Origin: Micrasema longulum
Taxonomy: Eukaryota; Arthropoda; Insecta; Trichoptera; Brachycentridae
Length of the DNA: 64,000 nucleotides
Direction of reading: 5' to 3'
NCBI GenBank assembly: GCA_022494885.1
Contig: JAGVSM010003672.1
Coordinates: forward strand, 1 to 64,000
Positions 22,415 to 33,790 of the stretch are shown piece after piece. The notes beneath the pieces were generated by a model. That model made no database searches and was not told the origin of the DNA. It saw only the letters and a program-made list of their open reading frames with translations. Each line of letters begins with the position of its first letter. The first letter of the stretch is position 1. The position numbers were made by a program, and so were the translations under genes.

Positions 22415-22655
22415 GTCGAGATCCGCGAACTATGCAAGGCTGAGACGCGCATTATCGACAGAATCAAGAAAGGGGTGCTGCGTTGGTTTGGACATGTAGA
22501 GCGAATGGACAGCGAAAGAACGGCGAAAAGGATCTACGATGCGAATGTTGTTGAATGCAAAAAACGAGGAAGATCGAGAAAGACATGGCACGACCAAGTC
22601 CATCAAATACTTGAAGATGGAGTAGGAATAATCGGCTTGCATGCATGAGAAAATG
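22415..22655 (+). pseudogene. RTE-type LINE remnant, first part
   Basis: The frame reads VEIRELCKAETRIIDRIKKG, then VLRWFGHVERMDSERTAKRI, YDANVVECKKRGRSRKTWHD and QVHQILEDG. It then shifts frame because about nine bases present in the 7085 copy are missing. It breaks off at ATGTA (22655) exactly where a minus-strand LINE tail begins. The missing continuation (NVEEARSVCKD..) is found at 23572-23675, so the RTE copy was split by later insertions. No catalytic motifs remain. Confidence 0.85.
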
Positions 22656-23050
22656 TATTTATTTATTTATTTCACATAAAACTTTATATTTTTTTATTTT
22701 CTATATGAACACCTCACTGGGCATAACCCGTGCGAGGCATTCATTAACATTATTTTTATGTTATGTTCTAGTACATAATAAGTAAATATAATATAATAAA
22801 TAACACTGTAAGGATATAAACATAAATTATAAATAGCAGACATGCAACAATCATATAAACTACTATTTTAGTGGGGTGACCATCTTGAGGCAGTTCTCTA
22901 ATCCCAAATCCAGAAGCCATTTTTGAACAAATAATTTGAATTTCTGTTTATTTGTATAATGTTTTTCATCAATAGATAGTGACTCCTCGGACCAAATGAT
23001 GTTAGTTTAGGTGGCACGAATAGTTAAATAGTTTAAAAATTAAAATAGTT
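22656..23050 (-). pseudogene. LINE-V C-terminus and 3' tail, inserted in the RTE remnant
   Basis: On the minus strand a short frame, IIWSEESLSIDEKHY followed by TNKQKFKLFVQKWLLDLGL and ENCLKMVTPLK, ends at a stop at 22863-22865. This is the end of a LINE ORF2 (a KQKFKLFVQKWLL helix commonly closes such proteins). The 3' untranslated region runs to (TAAA)n at 22656, with a GCACGGGTTATGCCC segment. An in-frame stop lies just upstream near 23010. Confidence 0.65.
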
Positions 23051-23129
23051 TATAGCAAAAGACAATAATAAAATATTATTTTATTATGTTAGCGTTTTAC
23101 CTATTGACAAACAGTGTCAGTATAAGGTA

Positions 23130-23500
23130 ATGACTGATCACTTTCTCGATTGCAGTTTTAAATCCAAAGTTACCCACGAGATCGTGACCCGACAAGTATC
23201 GGCACAGCAGCTGACGGTGCCACGACAGAAAAAATACTATGGAGATATAACAATGGGGAGTGTAGTTCCAAAACTGTTTAATTTAATACCTGTTGAAAAG
23301 CATGAGGAAAAAACCTTAATACATTTTTTAAAAATAGTCAAAAACTTATTTAAAACAGCAAGTGAAACTTAAATGTGTAAATAAATATATTGTATTCTTC
23401 ATCTATTATTAAACTATGTACTAAATTTGAAAAAATAAAATGCAATGTAACCCGCAGACAAGCCTCGGCTTTGCAGGAACAAAGATACAATTTTTAAAAA
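23130..23500 (+). pseudogene. LINE-U C-terminus, first copy
   Basis: The frame reads HEIVTRQVSAQQLTVPRQKK, then YYGDITMGSVVPKLFNLIPV, EKHEEKTLIHFLKIVKNLFK and stops at 23370. A basic TR-LTVPR segment, a hydrophobic VPKLFNLIP block and a terminal FLK-VKN helix are the usual end of CR1-like LINE proteins. The 3' untranslated region continues to about 23500 with a GACAAGCCTCGGCTTTGCAG block. From 23148 on it belongs to the tandemly duplicated unit. Confidence 0.6.
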
Positions 23501-23571
23501 AATATTAAAAAGTTTTATATTTTTTTATCTTGCCTTATAGATTGTATTATATTCACTCCCACCATTTTAAG

Positions 23572-23675
23572 AATGTAGAGGAAGCGAGGTCTGTATGCAA
23601 AGACAGAGTGATATGGTGTTATATCCTGTCTGCCTACCCCTACGGAGAAACGGCGTGATGGTTTGTTTGTTTGTT
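23572..23675 (+). pseudogene. RTE-type LINE remnant, last part (unit 1)
   Basis: Reads NVEEARSVCKDRVIWCYILSAYPYGETA to a stop, then a TTTGTTTGTTTG tail. It is the continuation of the remnant that breaks at 22655. Confidence 0.75.
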
Positions 23676-24004
23676 TATATTCTTAGAAAAATGTTACCTT
23701 AAATGTTACTTAAATGCCGAGTGTAATGAATTCAATAGATATTGGAGAATGGTATATTCAAGATCTCTGAATTGAATTACGCGTTAAATATTCAAGTCAC
23801 GTCTCGAGAGAAAAGTTACCCGCCTCTGTTCTATTATTCTTTCCAACACATATACTCGTACGAGTATAGAAGCCACTCCTTGTAATAACATGTCCGTTTC
23901 TACAGGTAAATGAGTGTTTTCACACGAAAAGCTGATGTACAAATACGATCGCTGGAGGCAGAATTAACATTAGTGAGCGATACCCACATAAAGGCGTTAG
24001 AAGC

Positions 24005-24183
24005 GATAAATAAACTCAATAATCAACAATATTTTGAGTTTGTCCAATTTCTATAGACAAGAACTGGATTCGACTCCCTGGAGAGCTGTTAATATTACCT
24101 AACATATTACAACAGAGATGAAGAACATTTAAGAGAAGGTAATATAGAAGTCGAGGCATCTACATGGCTTATGACCGGTCATT
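24005..24183 (+). repeat. Repeat C, part left of LINE-W (unit 1)
   Basis: Holds ATTTTGAGTTTGTCC, GACTCCCTGGAGAGC, TTACAACAGAGATGAAGAAC and CATGGCTTATGACCGG in the order expected for repeat C read in the opposite sense to the 43006 copy. It continues at 24896 after the inserted LINE. Confidence 0.7.
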
Positions 24184-24890
24184 TTTTTTTTATTTACGCC
24201 TTTTGTCTAAATACAATGTTACGTTCACTTTGCCCAGCTAACAAGGGTACATACCCCGTTCCAAGCTAGGCAATTACATTATAATATATAATAATAGTTA
24301 ACAAATGAATAGAGAGCACAGACAAATAAAATATAAACTTATTTGTATACACATTTTGATATATATACATACACATATACACATATATATACACACATAT
24401 ATACACACATACATACACCCATGTGCATACACATACATACATTCATAAAAACATAGACAATTTATTTATGCGAAACTTCATGGTTGCCATATATAAATAT
24501 ATTTTTTTAATTTATTCCTTATTTTTATATTTTATTTTCGACATCCAGTAAGAAGCTCCAATCCGTGGCATGCATCAACTTTTCTGACTCTACGACCAAT
24601 GTCATGAAACAGCGAGGTTAACACCTTCCGCAACTTGACAACACTCCCGTCTTTCCACGATTCTGGCAAAAGGTTATGGACCTCTTTACCTACGTAATAG
24701 TGTTGTCTCGATGCCAGAACAGTGTTGACCCCTTCACCTAGTATCAGATCCCTATTAGAGTATTTTGTATTATGGTTGTGGTTGACGCTTGAGTAAATGT
24801 CTCTATTTATGTGTGTAACAACTACCGTTCTCAATATGTACTGTTGAATAATATTCAGTACTTTGAATTCTTTGAAGAGCAAGTTTGAGA
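24184..24890 (-). mobile_element. LINE-W insertion with TCATT target duplication
   Basis: A 5'-truncated LINE on the minus strand splits repeat C. TCATT at 24179-24183 and 24891-24895 is the target-site duplication. The LINE's A-rich 3' end is at 24184 and a microsatellite of ACACATATAC-type units lies in its 3' region (24355-24445). Confidence 0.8.
24532..24890 (-). pseudogene. LINE-W C-terminus (unit 1)
   Basis: The minus-strand frame of about 119 codons begins at the insertion edge and reads SNLLFKEFKVLNIIQQYILR, THINRDIYSSVNHNHNTKYS, NRDLILGEG, then SRQHYYVGKEVHNLLPESWK and VVKLRKVLTSLFHDI. The NHNTKYSNRD box and the G-EV-N-LPES block followed by a helix are the final elements of CR1/Jockey-like ORF2 proteins. 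It is uninterrupted, but the upstream protein is gone; the apparent Met is produced by the junction. Confidence 0.7.
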
Positions 24891-24895
24891 TCATT

Positions 24896-25143
24896 AGCTG
24901 GCCACTTTACATCTGTTGATGATTGTGCAGTTAAAGAGCTGAAACCTTTATTTATGCGGGTGAGATTCATCGAATTGAATTATTTCACCTACATACTAGG
25001 CAACGCTTGAATTATTATTTTATTTTTTCCAAAAACAAACCTTAACGGATGAAAGAATTGAAGGAATATAGATGTTCAAATATGGGCAGAATGGTGAATG
25101 TTACAGTGTGTAAAGTGGCCACTTAAACCATCCATAAGTCAAA
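24896..25143. repeat. Repeat C, right part plus an inverted piece (unit 1)
   Basis: The first 125 bases continue repeat C after LINE-W (GGCCACTTTAC, AAAGAGCTGAAACC, ATGCGGGTGAGATTC, CCTACATACTAGGCAACGC). From about 25040 a second repeat C piece runs in the other direction (GAAAGAATTGAAGGAATATA, GGGCAGAATGGTGAATG, GTGGCCACTTAAACC). Confidence 0.7.
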
Positions 25144-25496
25144 GATTGCAGTTTTAAATCCAAAGTTACCCACGAGATCGTGACCCGACAAGTATCGGCA
25201 CAGCAGCTGACGGTGCCACGACAGAAAAAATACTATGGAGATATAACAATGGGGAGTGTAGTTCCAAAACTGTTTAATTTAATACCTGTTGAAAAGCATG
25301 AGGAAAAAACCTTAATACATTTTTTAAAAATAGTCAAAAACTTATTTAAAACAGCAAGTGAAACTTAAATGTGTAAATAAATATATTGTATTCTTCATCT
25401 ATTATTAAACTATGTACTAAATTTGAAAAAATAAAATGCAATGTAACCCGCAGACAAGCCTCGGCTTTGCAGGAACAAAGATACAATTTTTAAAAA
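25144..25496 (+). pseudogene. LINE-U C-terminus, second copy
   Basis: Same residues as the first copy from the duplication edge: VTHEIVTRQVSAQQL, TVPRQKKYYGDITMG and so on to a stop at 25366. No base differences from copy 1 were noticed. Confidence 0.6.
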
Positions 25497-25567
25497 AATA
25501 TTAAAAAGTTTTATATTTTTTTATCTTGCCTTATAGATTGTATTATATTCACTCCCACCATTTTAAG

Positions 25568-25671
25568 AATGTAGAGGAAGCGAGGTCTGTATGCAAAGAC
25601 AGAGTGATATGGTGTTATATCCTGTCTGCCTACCCCTACGGAGAAACGGCGTGATGGTTTGTTTGTTTGTT
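25568..25671 (+). pseudogene. RTE-type LINE remnant, last part (unit 2)
   Basis: Duplicate of 23572-23675. Confidence 0.75.
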
Positions 25672-26179
25672 TATATTCTTAGAAAAATGTTACCTTAAAT
25701 GTTACTTAAATGCCGAGTGTAATGAATTCAATAGATATTGGAGAATGGTATATTCAAGATCTCTGAATTGAATTACGCGTTAAATATTCAAGTCACGTCT
25801 CGAGAGAAAAGTTACCCGCCTCTGTTCTATTATTCTTTCCAACACATATACTCGTACGAGTATAGAAGCCACTCCTTGTAATAACATGTCCGTTTCTACA
25901 GGTAAATGAGTGTTTTCACACGAAAAGCTGATGTACAAATACGATCGCTGGAGGCAGAATTAACATTAGTGAGCGATACCCACATAAAGGCGTTAGAAGC
26001 GATAAATAAACTCAATAATCAACAATATTTTGAGTTTGTCCAATTTCTATAGACAAGAACTGGATTCGACTCCCTGGAGAGCTGTTAATATTACCTAACA
26101 TATTACAACAGAGATGAAGAACATTTAAGAGAAGGTAATATAGAAGTCGAGGCATCTACATGGCTTATGACCGGTCATT

Positions 26180-26886
26180 TTTTTTTTATTTACGCCTTTT
26201 GTCTAAATACAATGTTACGTTCACTTTGCCCAGCTAACAAGGGTACATACCCCGTTCCAAGCTAGGCAATTACATTATAATATATAATAATAGTTAACAA
26301 ATGAATAGAGAGCACAGACAAATAAAATATAAACTTATTTGTATACACATTTTGATATATATACATACACATATACACATATATATACACACATATATAC
26401 ACACATACATACACCCATGTGCATACACATACATACATTCATAAAAACATAGACAATTTATTTATGCGAAACTTCATGGTTGCCATATATAAATATATTT
26501 TTTTAATTTATTCCTTATTTTTATATTTTATTTTCGACATCCAGTAAGAAGCTCCAATCCGTGGCATGCATCAACTTTTCTGACTCTACGACCAATGTCA
26601 TGAAACAGCGAGGTTAACACCTTCCGCAACTTGACAACACTCCCGTCTTTCCACGATTCTGGCAAAAGGTTATGGACCTCTTTACCTACGTAATAGTGTT
26701 GTCTCGATGCCAGAACAGTGTTGACCCCTTCACCTAGTATCAGATCCCTATTAGAGTATTTTGTATTATGGTTGTGGTTGACGCTTGAGTAAATGTCTCT
26801 ATTTATGTGTGTAACAACTACCGTTCTCAATATGTACTGTTGAATAATATTCAGTACTTTGAATTCTTTGAAGAGCAAGTTTGAGA
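26180..26886 (-). mobile_element. LINE-W, second copy
   Basis: Duplicate of 24184-24890, with the same TCATT flanks and the same 119-codon C-terminal frame (26528-26886). It arose by the tandem duplication and not by a second transposition, because the flanking repeat C is duplicated with it. Confidence 0.85.
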
Positions 26887-27035
26887 TCATTAGCTGGCCA
26901 CTTTACATCTGTTGATGATTGTGCAGTTAAAGAGCTGAAACCTTTATTTATGCGGGTGAGATTCATCGAATTGAATTATTTCACCTACATACTAGGCAAC
27001 GCTTGAATTATTATTTTATTTTTTCCAAAAACAAA

Positions 27036-27610
27036 CCTTAACGGATGAAAGAATTGAAGGAATATAGATGTTCAAATATGGGCAGAATGGTGAATGTTAC
27101 AGTGTGTAAAGTGGCCACTTAAACCATCCATAAGTCAAAAGTCCTGTAGATGCCTAGACTTCTATATTGCCTTATCTAAAATGTTCTTCATCTCTGTTGT
27201 ATTATGTCGATATTAACGGCTCCACAGGGAGTTAAATACACTCCTTGTCTATTAAAATTTGGATAAACTCAAAATATAGTTTATAAATCCAACTGATCCA
27301 TGAAGATGTATAGAAATTTTAAAAAATAAATTCAGGCGTTGCCTAGTATGTAGGTGAAATAATTCAATTAGATGAATCTCACCCGCATAAATAATTTTTC
27401 AGCTCTTTTACTTCACTAACACCAACAGATGAAAGAATTGGAGGAATATAGATGTTAAAATATGGACAGAATGGTGAATGTTATACAGTGTGTAAAGTGG
27501 CCACTTAAACCAGCCAATGAGAGGTCATAAGCCCTGTAGATGCTTAGACTTTTGTATAACCTTCTCTAAAACGTTCTTCATCTCCGTTGTAATATGTTAA
27601 TAAAAACATT
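27036..27610 (+). repeat. Two consecutive repeat C copies
   Basis: One copy runs from the duplicated unit across 27139 to about 27295 (GTCCTGTAGATGCCTAGAC, TTCTTCATCTCTGTTG, GGATAAACTCAAAATAT). A second, nearly complete copy runs from about 27340 (AGGCGTTGCCTAGTATGTAG) to 27605 (TCTTCATCTCCGTTGTAATA). Both are in the orientation of the 43006 copy. Confidence 0.75.
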
Positions 27611-27614
27611 AATA

Positions 27615-28425
27615 ATTCATATTGACATATTTTTATGACGTTCAACCTAAGATAGACTTGTCATAATATGAAAAGCAAGCCGGTAATCAATTTACCAAGT
27701 CTACTTAATTAATTAACAACTAATAGGTAATACCTAAAGTAATTTGATTAAACATCCTTAATACTTGTATTAGGTCTCCAGTCCTAAATTAGGTTTTACC
27801 AAAAAAAATTAAGCTAAAATAATTAAGTAGCCAGAACAATTTGACAACAGATCGTTTTGATGATAATATTCAAAGTGGAGCTCAGTAAATCAGTGTAGCT
27901 TATCCAATTTACGGCGCCGTTTCATCGTCTCGGTCAAAAAAACCTGGGATGAAAAAATGTTCAAATTTATTACAATATAAACTTATCTGGAAAATAAACA
28001 TTTGGAGAATTTGTTAAAATATTCCGGTATTAGATTCTTAAATATAAAAAAATATAGAAACAGATTATAAAACGAGAATTATAGATTACGAAACCTGAAA
28101 TTGTGGTGATGAATAATTTTTCGATACAGCAAAATATTTATCTGGCTACGCCATTTATCAAGTTTTTTGCACGTTGCGTCGCGCCAAGTTAAATCGTTTT
28201 AAATAACGATATCTAAAAAATAATATAATATGTCTAAAATATATCGCATAACGTACGATATTTGTTTTGATACTATACTTTTATAAATATATTTTTATGT
28301 ATAGAAAATGAATTCCCGGATACCAATAACTTGATGCCTCGTCAAGTACAGTTTTCGTGTGGAGCTTTTCCAACATTGCATTGTTTTTTAATTTCTTGCG
28401 AAGTCAAAATATAGCGATCCAGAAT
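27615..28425. other. No feature recognised
   Basis: AT-rich DNA without a supportable reading frame or repeat. Confidence 0.4.
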
Positions 28426-28498
28426 TATTTATTTTAAAGGATTAAAAACAATTAATTTGTTTTATGAACCACTTATTTATTGTTAAAGCCGTCTAGTT

Positions 28499-28745
28499 GT
28501 GCCGACAATGACCCGTCTTCGTCGTATTGTTAACTCAAGACAGGATCTGGACTTTTTTGGTTTAAGTTTACAACGATTTAAACGAGCACTAAATAAATAG
28601 TCCATATCTTGTCTTGATATCCCTAATGTTTGTCAATGTTTCTTTTCTTATTTTTTTTAATGTTTGAAACTATTCTTTTATTGTAATATTCAAACCCTAT
28701 AAATTGTATACATGGACAATGTCCGTTAATAAATAAATAAATAAA
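28499..28745 (+). mobile_element. Short LINE 3' end with TAGTT target duplication
   Basis: TAGTT flanks the insert at 28494-28498 and 28746-28750; copy 1 of element A has it once. The insert holds a few terminal codons (DFFGLSLQRFKRALNK-like), a 3' untranslated region and a (TAAA)n end. Confidence 0.75.
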
Positions 28746-28783
28746 TAGTTTCGGCAACTCACGTTGCCCTCTTCGGGGTTATA

Positions 28784-29138
28784 CAGGGTGTTCTTTAAAC
28801 CCTGTCACATCCGAAACCACAATATCAGTATGGGAAAGAAAACATATTAGCATATTTAAAAAAATGTTTAGAACAAAGAATTTTTAAAAAAATTAAAAAA
28901 ACAAATGGTTGATTACTTCTGCAGGGGAGAAGTAAGAGGAGCTCGGTGCAGTATCAGAACTCCCCTCTACCCCCTTCTTGTTACTCCCCTACAGAAGTAA
29001 GCAATCATTTGCTTTTTTTGATGTTTTATTTTTTTAAATTTTATTCGTTCTAAAAAAATATTTTAATGTGCTAATGTGTTTTCTTGCTGATACTGATCCT
29101 CGTGGTTTCGGATGTGACAGGGTTTAATGAACACCCTG
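28784..29138. mobile_element. TA-flanked MITE (family B), copy 1
   Basis: The 355-base element begins CAGGGTGTTCTTTAAACCCTG and ends with the inverse form, flanked by TA on both sides. Removing it and one TA restores the exact bases seen in element A copy 1, which confirms a TA target duplication as in Tc1/mariner-type elements. The inverted ends run ~37 bases with good match, and an inner inverted pair (TTACTTCTGCAGGGGAGAAG and CTCCCCTACAGAAGTAA) gives the whole element a foldback shape. No open frame. A second copy is at 54035-54390. Confidence 0.9.
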
Positions 29139-29344
29139 TATAATAACTAAATATACATACGCAAAAGAAACAGTGAACAGTGGGTGCCGATAAGGATAGA
29201 AGAGGGGGTAATTGTGTTTGTGGTGGGATAGTGGTAGGGGAGGGGGTAATTGTGTTTAAGGTAGGGTTAGTAATTTTAAGTAATTTTATTTATTCCTTTA
29301 CAATACAACAATGAACTACAAAGTTAGTGATACAAACATCTAAA

Positions 29345-29875
29345 ATAAAAATAAAAAACATTTTTTTTTTATCTGTTATTAAACACTTAAGACTATTTTA
29401 CTGATTTCCTTATATTTTCCTGTTTTAGTCTCCTGTGAGGACCCAAAAAGGTCTCTCAGGCCCTTTAGTAAAGTTACATTATTTCAACTCAAAATGCGTA
29501 ACCTTTTATATTTTTACCTGTCTCATATTATCAGCGCTATGATTTTTTAAAGTTTTGTAATTGTGAAATTACTCCGCTTGTGACGTCTCAAGTTCTCTAC
29601 GGTGAGTTGTCCTGGTTGATGGGTGGCTTCCCAGTTACCGAAAATTTATTACAAAACGGTGTCATTGGTTGATTTCAGAGAACTAGCGATGTTCAATAGA
29701 AATTGCACAGAAAAATATAATTGAAATAATTTACAAAAAACATAGACTATTTCCTAGTAATAAATTATGCATAGAGAGTGGACTCCTTAGTTTTTGAAAA
29801 TTATATTTATTTCAGTGCTTGAAATATGTTTACTTGAATAGGGAATTGTTTAGTAATAATTAAAATCCTATTAGT
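29345..29875. other. No feature recognised
   Basis: Nothing supportable. Confidence 0.4.
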
Positions 29876-29879
29876 AATA

Positions 29880-30390
29880 GATCCGACAGTGTACCGTCAG
29901 TTCCAGGATGCAGAACTAAGTTCGCACAGAGGCACTCCTTACGTGTTGGTGGACCAACACGTAATCTTGGAAGATCCTTCAATCTTCTTACTAAGGAACT
30001 ACAAAACATTAAATCTCTGGTACAGTTTAAAGTAGGTTTGAGGTCTTAGATTAGCATGGAAGGAACAGATATACACATTCTTAAAAAAAAATGATTTGGT
30101 TTTTCTTTTATTTTTCTTTTCTTTAATTTTCTTTCCTTTTCTTTTCTTTTCTTTTCTTTTCTTTTCATGGTCATGTCATTCCATATTTATATGCTATAAA
30201 CTTTTTAATAATTAAAAAAGGAATGGCCCACGCTCAGACGCTGAAGTCTTTGTGGGCATTTTTTCCAATTTATGTTATAGCTTAATTTTAAGATGTATTT
30301 TTCTAAAGTGTATTATCGTAATTATATTTCAATGCAAATAATATATGTATGGAAAAATGAACATAATAAAATAAAACAATGTCGTTCAAA
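29880..30390 (+). pseudogene. LINE C-terminus, (TTTTC)n run and 3' tail
   Basis: A frame from about 29880 reads RTKFAQRHSLRVGGPTRNL, GRSFNLLTKELQNIKSLVQF and KVGLRS to TAG at 30047. This resembles the closing segment of a CR1/Jockey-like ORF2 (a conserved N-L-KEL-N-KSL-QFK-GL helix). The 3' region contains a pyrimidine tract of repeated TTTTC (30105-30167) and then the tail shared with 8359-8452 (ATGTTATAGCTTAATTTTAA), ending in AATAAAATAAAAC. Confidence 0.6.
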
Positions 30391-30394
30391 GTAG

Positions 30395-33300
30395 TTGATT
30401 TTTATGAAAATCATTTTTATTATTTTTTTCATACATTTTCGAGAAACTTCTCCGTACAATTGAATGCTCTAATTTTAATCGCGCGTCAGTTTTTTTTTTA
30501 TCCAATCTCCCGTAGCACTGAACTTCCTCGAAAGACGAAAAAGAAATGATATTTGAAAATTAACATGCCATAATAAAATAACTCAATCAGGGTGTTGTAT
30601 CATTTATTTGCTGCCTCGAAAGTAAAAAACCCACGATTTTTTTAGATTATTTACTATTGAGTAAAGATTTTAATATGCACATTTGTGTCTTGTAAACTGA
30701 ATTCGACAGAAATAGCTCAAACCCCAACTGGATTCAACTAGCAACTAGCAACTAACTACAGAATATAGGATAGAGGATAGGACAAGCCTCAGTTATCTCC
30801 TCCAGCTGTCGTCACGGATGGAAGTAAATTGCCTTTTAGAAAGTGCCTAAAGCTATTTCAGTTGGTACCCGTACTTGGAGAGTTCATAAAACTTGTAATA
30901 AATTAGTGTAGTCAAGTTGTGGAGAGGAGATGATCCGAATATAACGGCTTTTAATATTCGTGTATAAGTGGAAGCTAATCTTTAATCAGAATAAATTATT
31001 GAGCGTTAAACGTTTATATGGACGGGTTTAATAAGTAGCCCATAAAATATTTTATTGATGTTTTTCTGGTAGAATTTCGCAAAATTAATTTTGGAATAAA
31101 TGCATAAGTAAGTTTGTTCAAGTTACGTGCGCATAACATACTCGAAGATTCTGATTTTGTCACGTGAATTTGCCAGGGTAAAAAAATCATAAATTAAATG
31201 TGTTTCGTTTATAAATTATTATAGGTATGTGTAGTTCATTAATTTTTTTATAGGTTTTGTTTATGTGCGCGTAACATAGTTTCTGAATAAAAAATGCGCC
31301 CAAAATTTTTAAAACGCATTAGTTAAATTGAGTGCGCCAGAAAGTTAGTATATTCATATATAATATTTTCTTTATATTTCAACTTTATAAAATATTACCT
31401 GTCAAAGGAACCCAATGGAATAAAATTGTTTGTCAACAAATATTATGTAGGCATAAATCCTCATACAAAAATAATTGGAAAAAAAAACTATTTTACAAGA
31501 TTTACTTCTGTTGATGGTTTTATTGTGCCAACCTAATTTTTTAAATAAATACGGTCAGAACATTAGAGCACATCATTCCTAAAATGTTACCAAATTATCT
31601 AAAAAAAATGTTCAGAGTTAAATAAAATGTTGTAAGTATGTTGCGTAACTGGATGGGAGAAAGATCTTTTTTGTACCTACTGATTTTCAAATAAATGTTT
31701 TTTTATACCTGTACGTAGATGGTTATTAAAGAAGGCATGTCTATGGATCAATCTTTATTTTAAACTTTTGATTTTATGTGTACATTATTTAAAACTTTTG
31801 TATGACTATTGCTTTACGTACTGTTGTTTCATTTATATTATTGGATATATGGAATTTTTCGCTTTTGTATATGTTTTCTTTAGCTTTTAAAGTAAAATGT
31901 TAAACATTTTTGAATGCCCGATGACCAACAGCTTGAAAAATATAAACATAAATAAATATTTTTATGTTTGTTCGTAAAAAAAAAATGTAAATATCATTTT
32001 TTTTTTAAAATATACTCATACGTTTACTTGGTTCACCAAAAGCCAACTACCACAAACCTTAATTTATGATTATTTTTGAGTATATTTTTATAAACGCATA
32101 CATTATTCAACGCAAATTGACCAGTGTCCAGTAAGTACCCAAGGATACTGGAAAAAACCCAAATGGCAATATTATGACGTAGGTATCTAGATTTTAAGAT
32201 TAATAATGGATTTATTCGTCTAGCATACTTACAATTGTAAAATATTGATAAACATAGTTAATACTCGTATATTAAAACAAATTCATTGAACAAATTCAAG
32301 AGATGACACTTTATACATACCAAAGCTAAAAATTCGGCCCCAAAGGAAAGGGAATAGCCACGGAGGGAGCAAGTGTCACACGTCACATCACGTCGACTTT
32401 GGCAAGCAAAACACGTAGTACAGTAAAAAGCACTGACTATTTACATCGGTCTACTGTAAGTTCTTTTCAGTATGTTGCTCCTTTCCACATACGCGTCACC
32501 TTTGTTTATTGTTTTATTATACGCCCGACTAACTGAGCAAGACAGAAACAGGAGATAGCTCACGACTGATTACATATTGATAAAACATTTTTCAACATAA
32601 AAAAAAGCTATTTTAACCAAGAATTTGATTGAGATAAAAACATTACTTACCGGAGAAAGGCTATACCATCGCTTTTTCTATATTTTCCAGATTGATTTGT
32701 GCAGTATCTTAGCGTACATATACAATGAAAGCATCCACCCCTTTCCCGAAACTGTTCATAAAGACTCGAGTCTTTCTTCAGTTTCGCATATGAATATCAA
32801 TTTTTTTTTTTAAAACTAATTAAGCGAAAATTTTATATTTCTTTACAATCAAACCGCGAAAATAACAAAACAAATAAAATTTAAAAACTTTCATTGTACC
32901 CCTCACTGCAGTATTGTCAGTTTGTGATCAATCAAATACACATGGTCAGCACAATCACCTTTTTCTAATTTCCCAGTATGACAGTAGCGTACATATAGGC
33001 ATTTTAGTAATTGCGAGGAGAAAAGTAGCCGGTGAATGTTCGCAACAGACTAAAGTCTATTCTATCAAACATATGCTAATTGGCCGCAGGTTGAGGAACC
33101 ATATTTCAAACGCTCATGCTTATTCTAGTTATATATCACAATGAACAAATTTGGGTATTCTTGTTTTTTATTTTTATGCCCATAATGCTTTATAATTATC
33201 ACCTATTCTCCAATCATATTAAAGCATCGTTAATGTTAGCTTTTCACGACCATCAGTAATTTTATTGCAATTGTGCAAATGCTTGTAATGACGGATAATT

Positions 33301-33785
33301 TATTTACCTGTTGATACAACTAACATCTTTACCGACAACGCGAGTATGCACATTACGGCGAGCCATCTTTAGCTCTTTATCTCGTCCTCACTTCTAACCA
33401 CCAGCTGGTAGTAAATAATGTAGCTAGAAATATTTCCGGAAAATTAATGGTTCGATGCTCACAAGCCAGTTTCTGCTATTTATAAAATTGTTTATAATGA
33501 AGCTGCTATAGAGAATAATAGACGTATGATATATGACATAATAATTATGTAGATACCTATACAATTTTAGGTAAATACTAAGGCCACAAGCCTTTTTTGC
33601 CGCTCGCAAAATTAAGCTGTATGTTTGTTTAAATACATAAATCAAAATATTTAAAAACAAATTAATTTCTGTAATTAAGCAGAACATACGAATTTCGTAA
33701 AACTTACAGTTTTAATTTTAATTTTATTTTAATATGAAGATATTTTTTAATATGTTTATTTTCATTGTAATATGTTCATGTTTCT
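30395..33785. other. Long stretch without recognised features
   Basis: Open frames of 60-87 codons at 31332, 32625, 32914 and 33424 (minus) have no recognisable motifs. The part from 32340 to 32530 is less AT-rich than its surroundings but shows no coding frame. Confidence 0.4.
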
Positions 33786-33790
33786 TTTTT

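Larger units (their letters stand above)
23148..25143. repeat. Tandem duplication, unit 1 (1,996 bp)
   Basis: Every line I compared is identical to 25144-27139, at a constant offset of 1,996 bases. The unit starts GATTGCAGTTTTAAATCC and ends CATAAGTCAAA. The native flanks are TTTCTC before 23148 and AGTCCTGTAG after 27139; the second flank continues repeat C naturally. The novel joint is therefore at 25143/25144. No microhomology is seen at the joint. The unit holds LINE-U, the RTE 3' end, part of repeat C and LINE-W. Either a very recent duplication or an assembly artefact. Confidence 0.9.
25144..27139. repeat. Tandem duplication, unit 2 (1,996 bp)
   Basis: Second, visually identical copy of 23148-25143. 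It carries the same LINE-U end (to 25366), RTE end (25568-25671), repeat C pieces and LINE-W. Confidence 0.9.
28430..29340 (-). mobile_element. Hammerhead-bearing repeat (element A), copy 2, interrupted twice
   Basis: Pieces at 28430-28498, 28746-28783 and 29139-29340 together match element A copy 1 (17019-17295). A LINE tail (28499-28745) cuts through stem III of the hammerhead and a TA-flanked MITE (28784-29138) cuts next to stem I. The core here reads CCGAAGA where copy 1 has CTGAAGA, so the ribozyme was also damaged by a point change. The order of insertion of the LINE and the MITE cannot be told. Confidence 0.8.

Noticed and set aside
24355..24445. CRISPR-like regular repeat
   Set aside because: It is an irregular ACATATAC-type microsatellite within a LINE 3' region, duplicated with the 1,996-bp unit; no spacers.
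28900..29000. Possible microRNA hairpin around the CTGCAG site
   Set aside because: The same inverted pair exists in the 54 kb copy and is part of the MITE's foldback structure.
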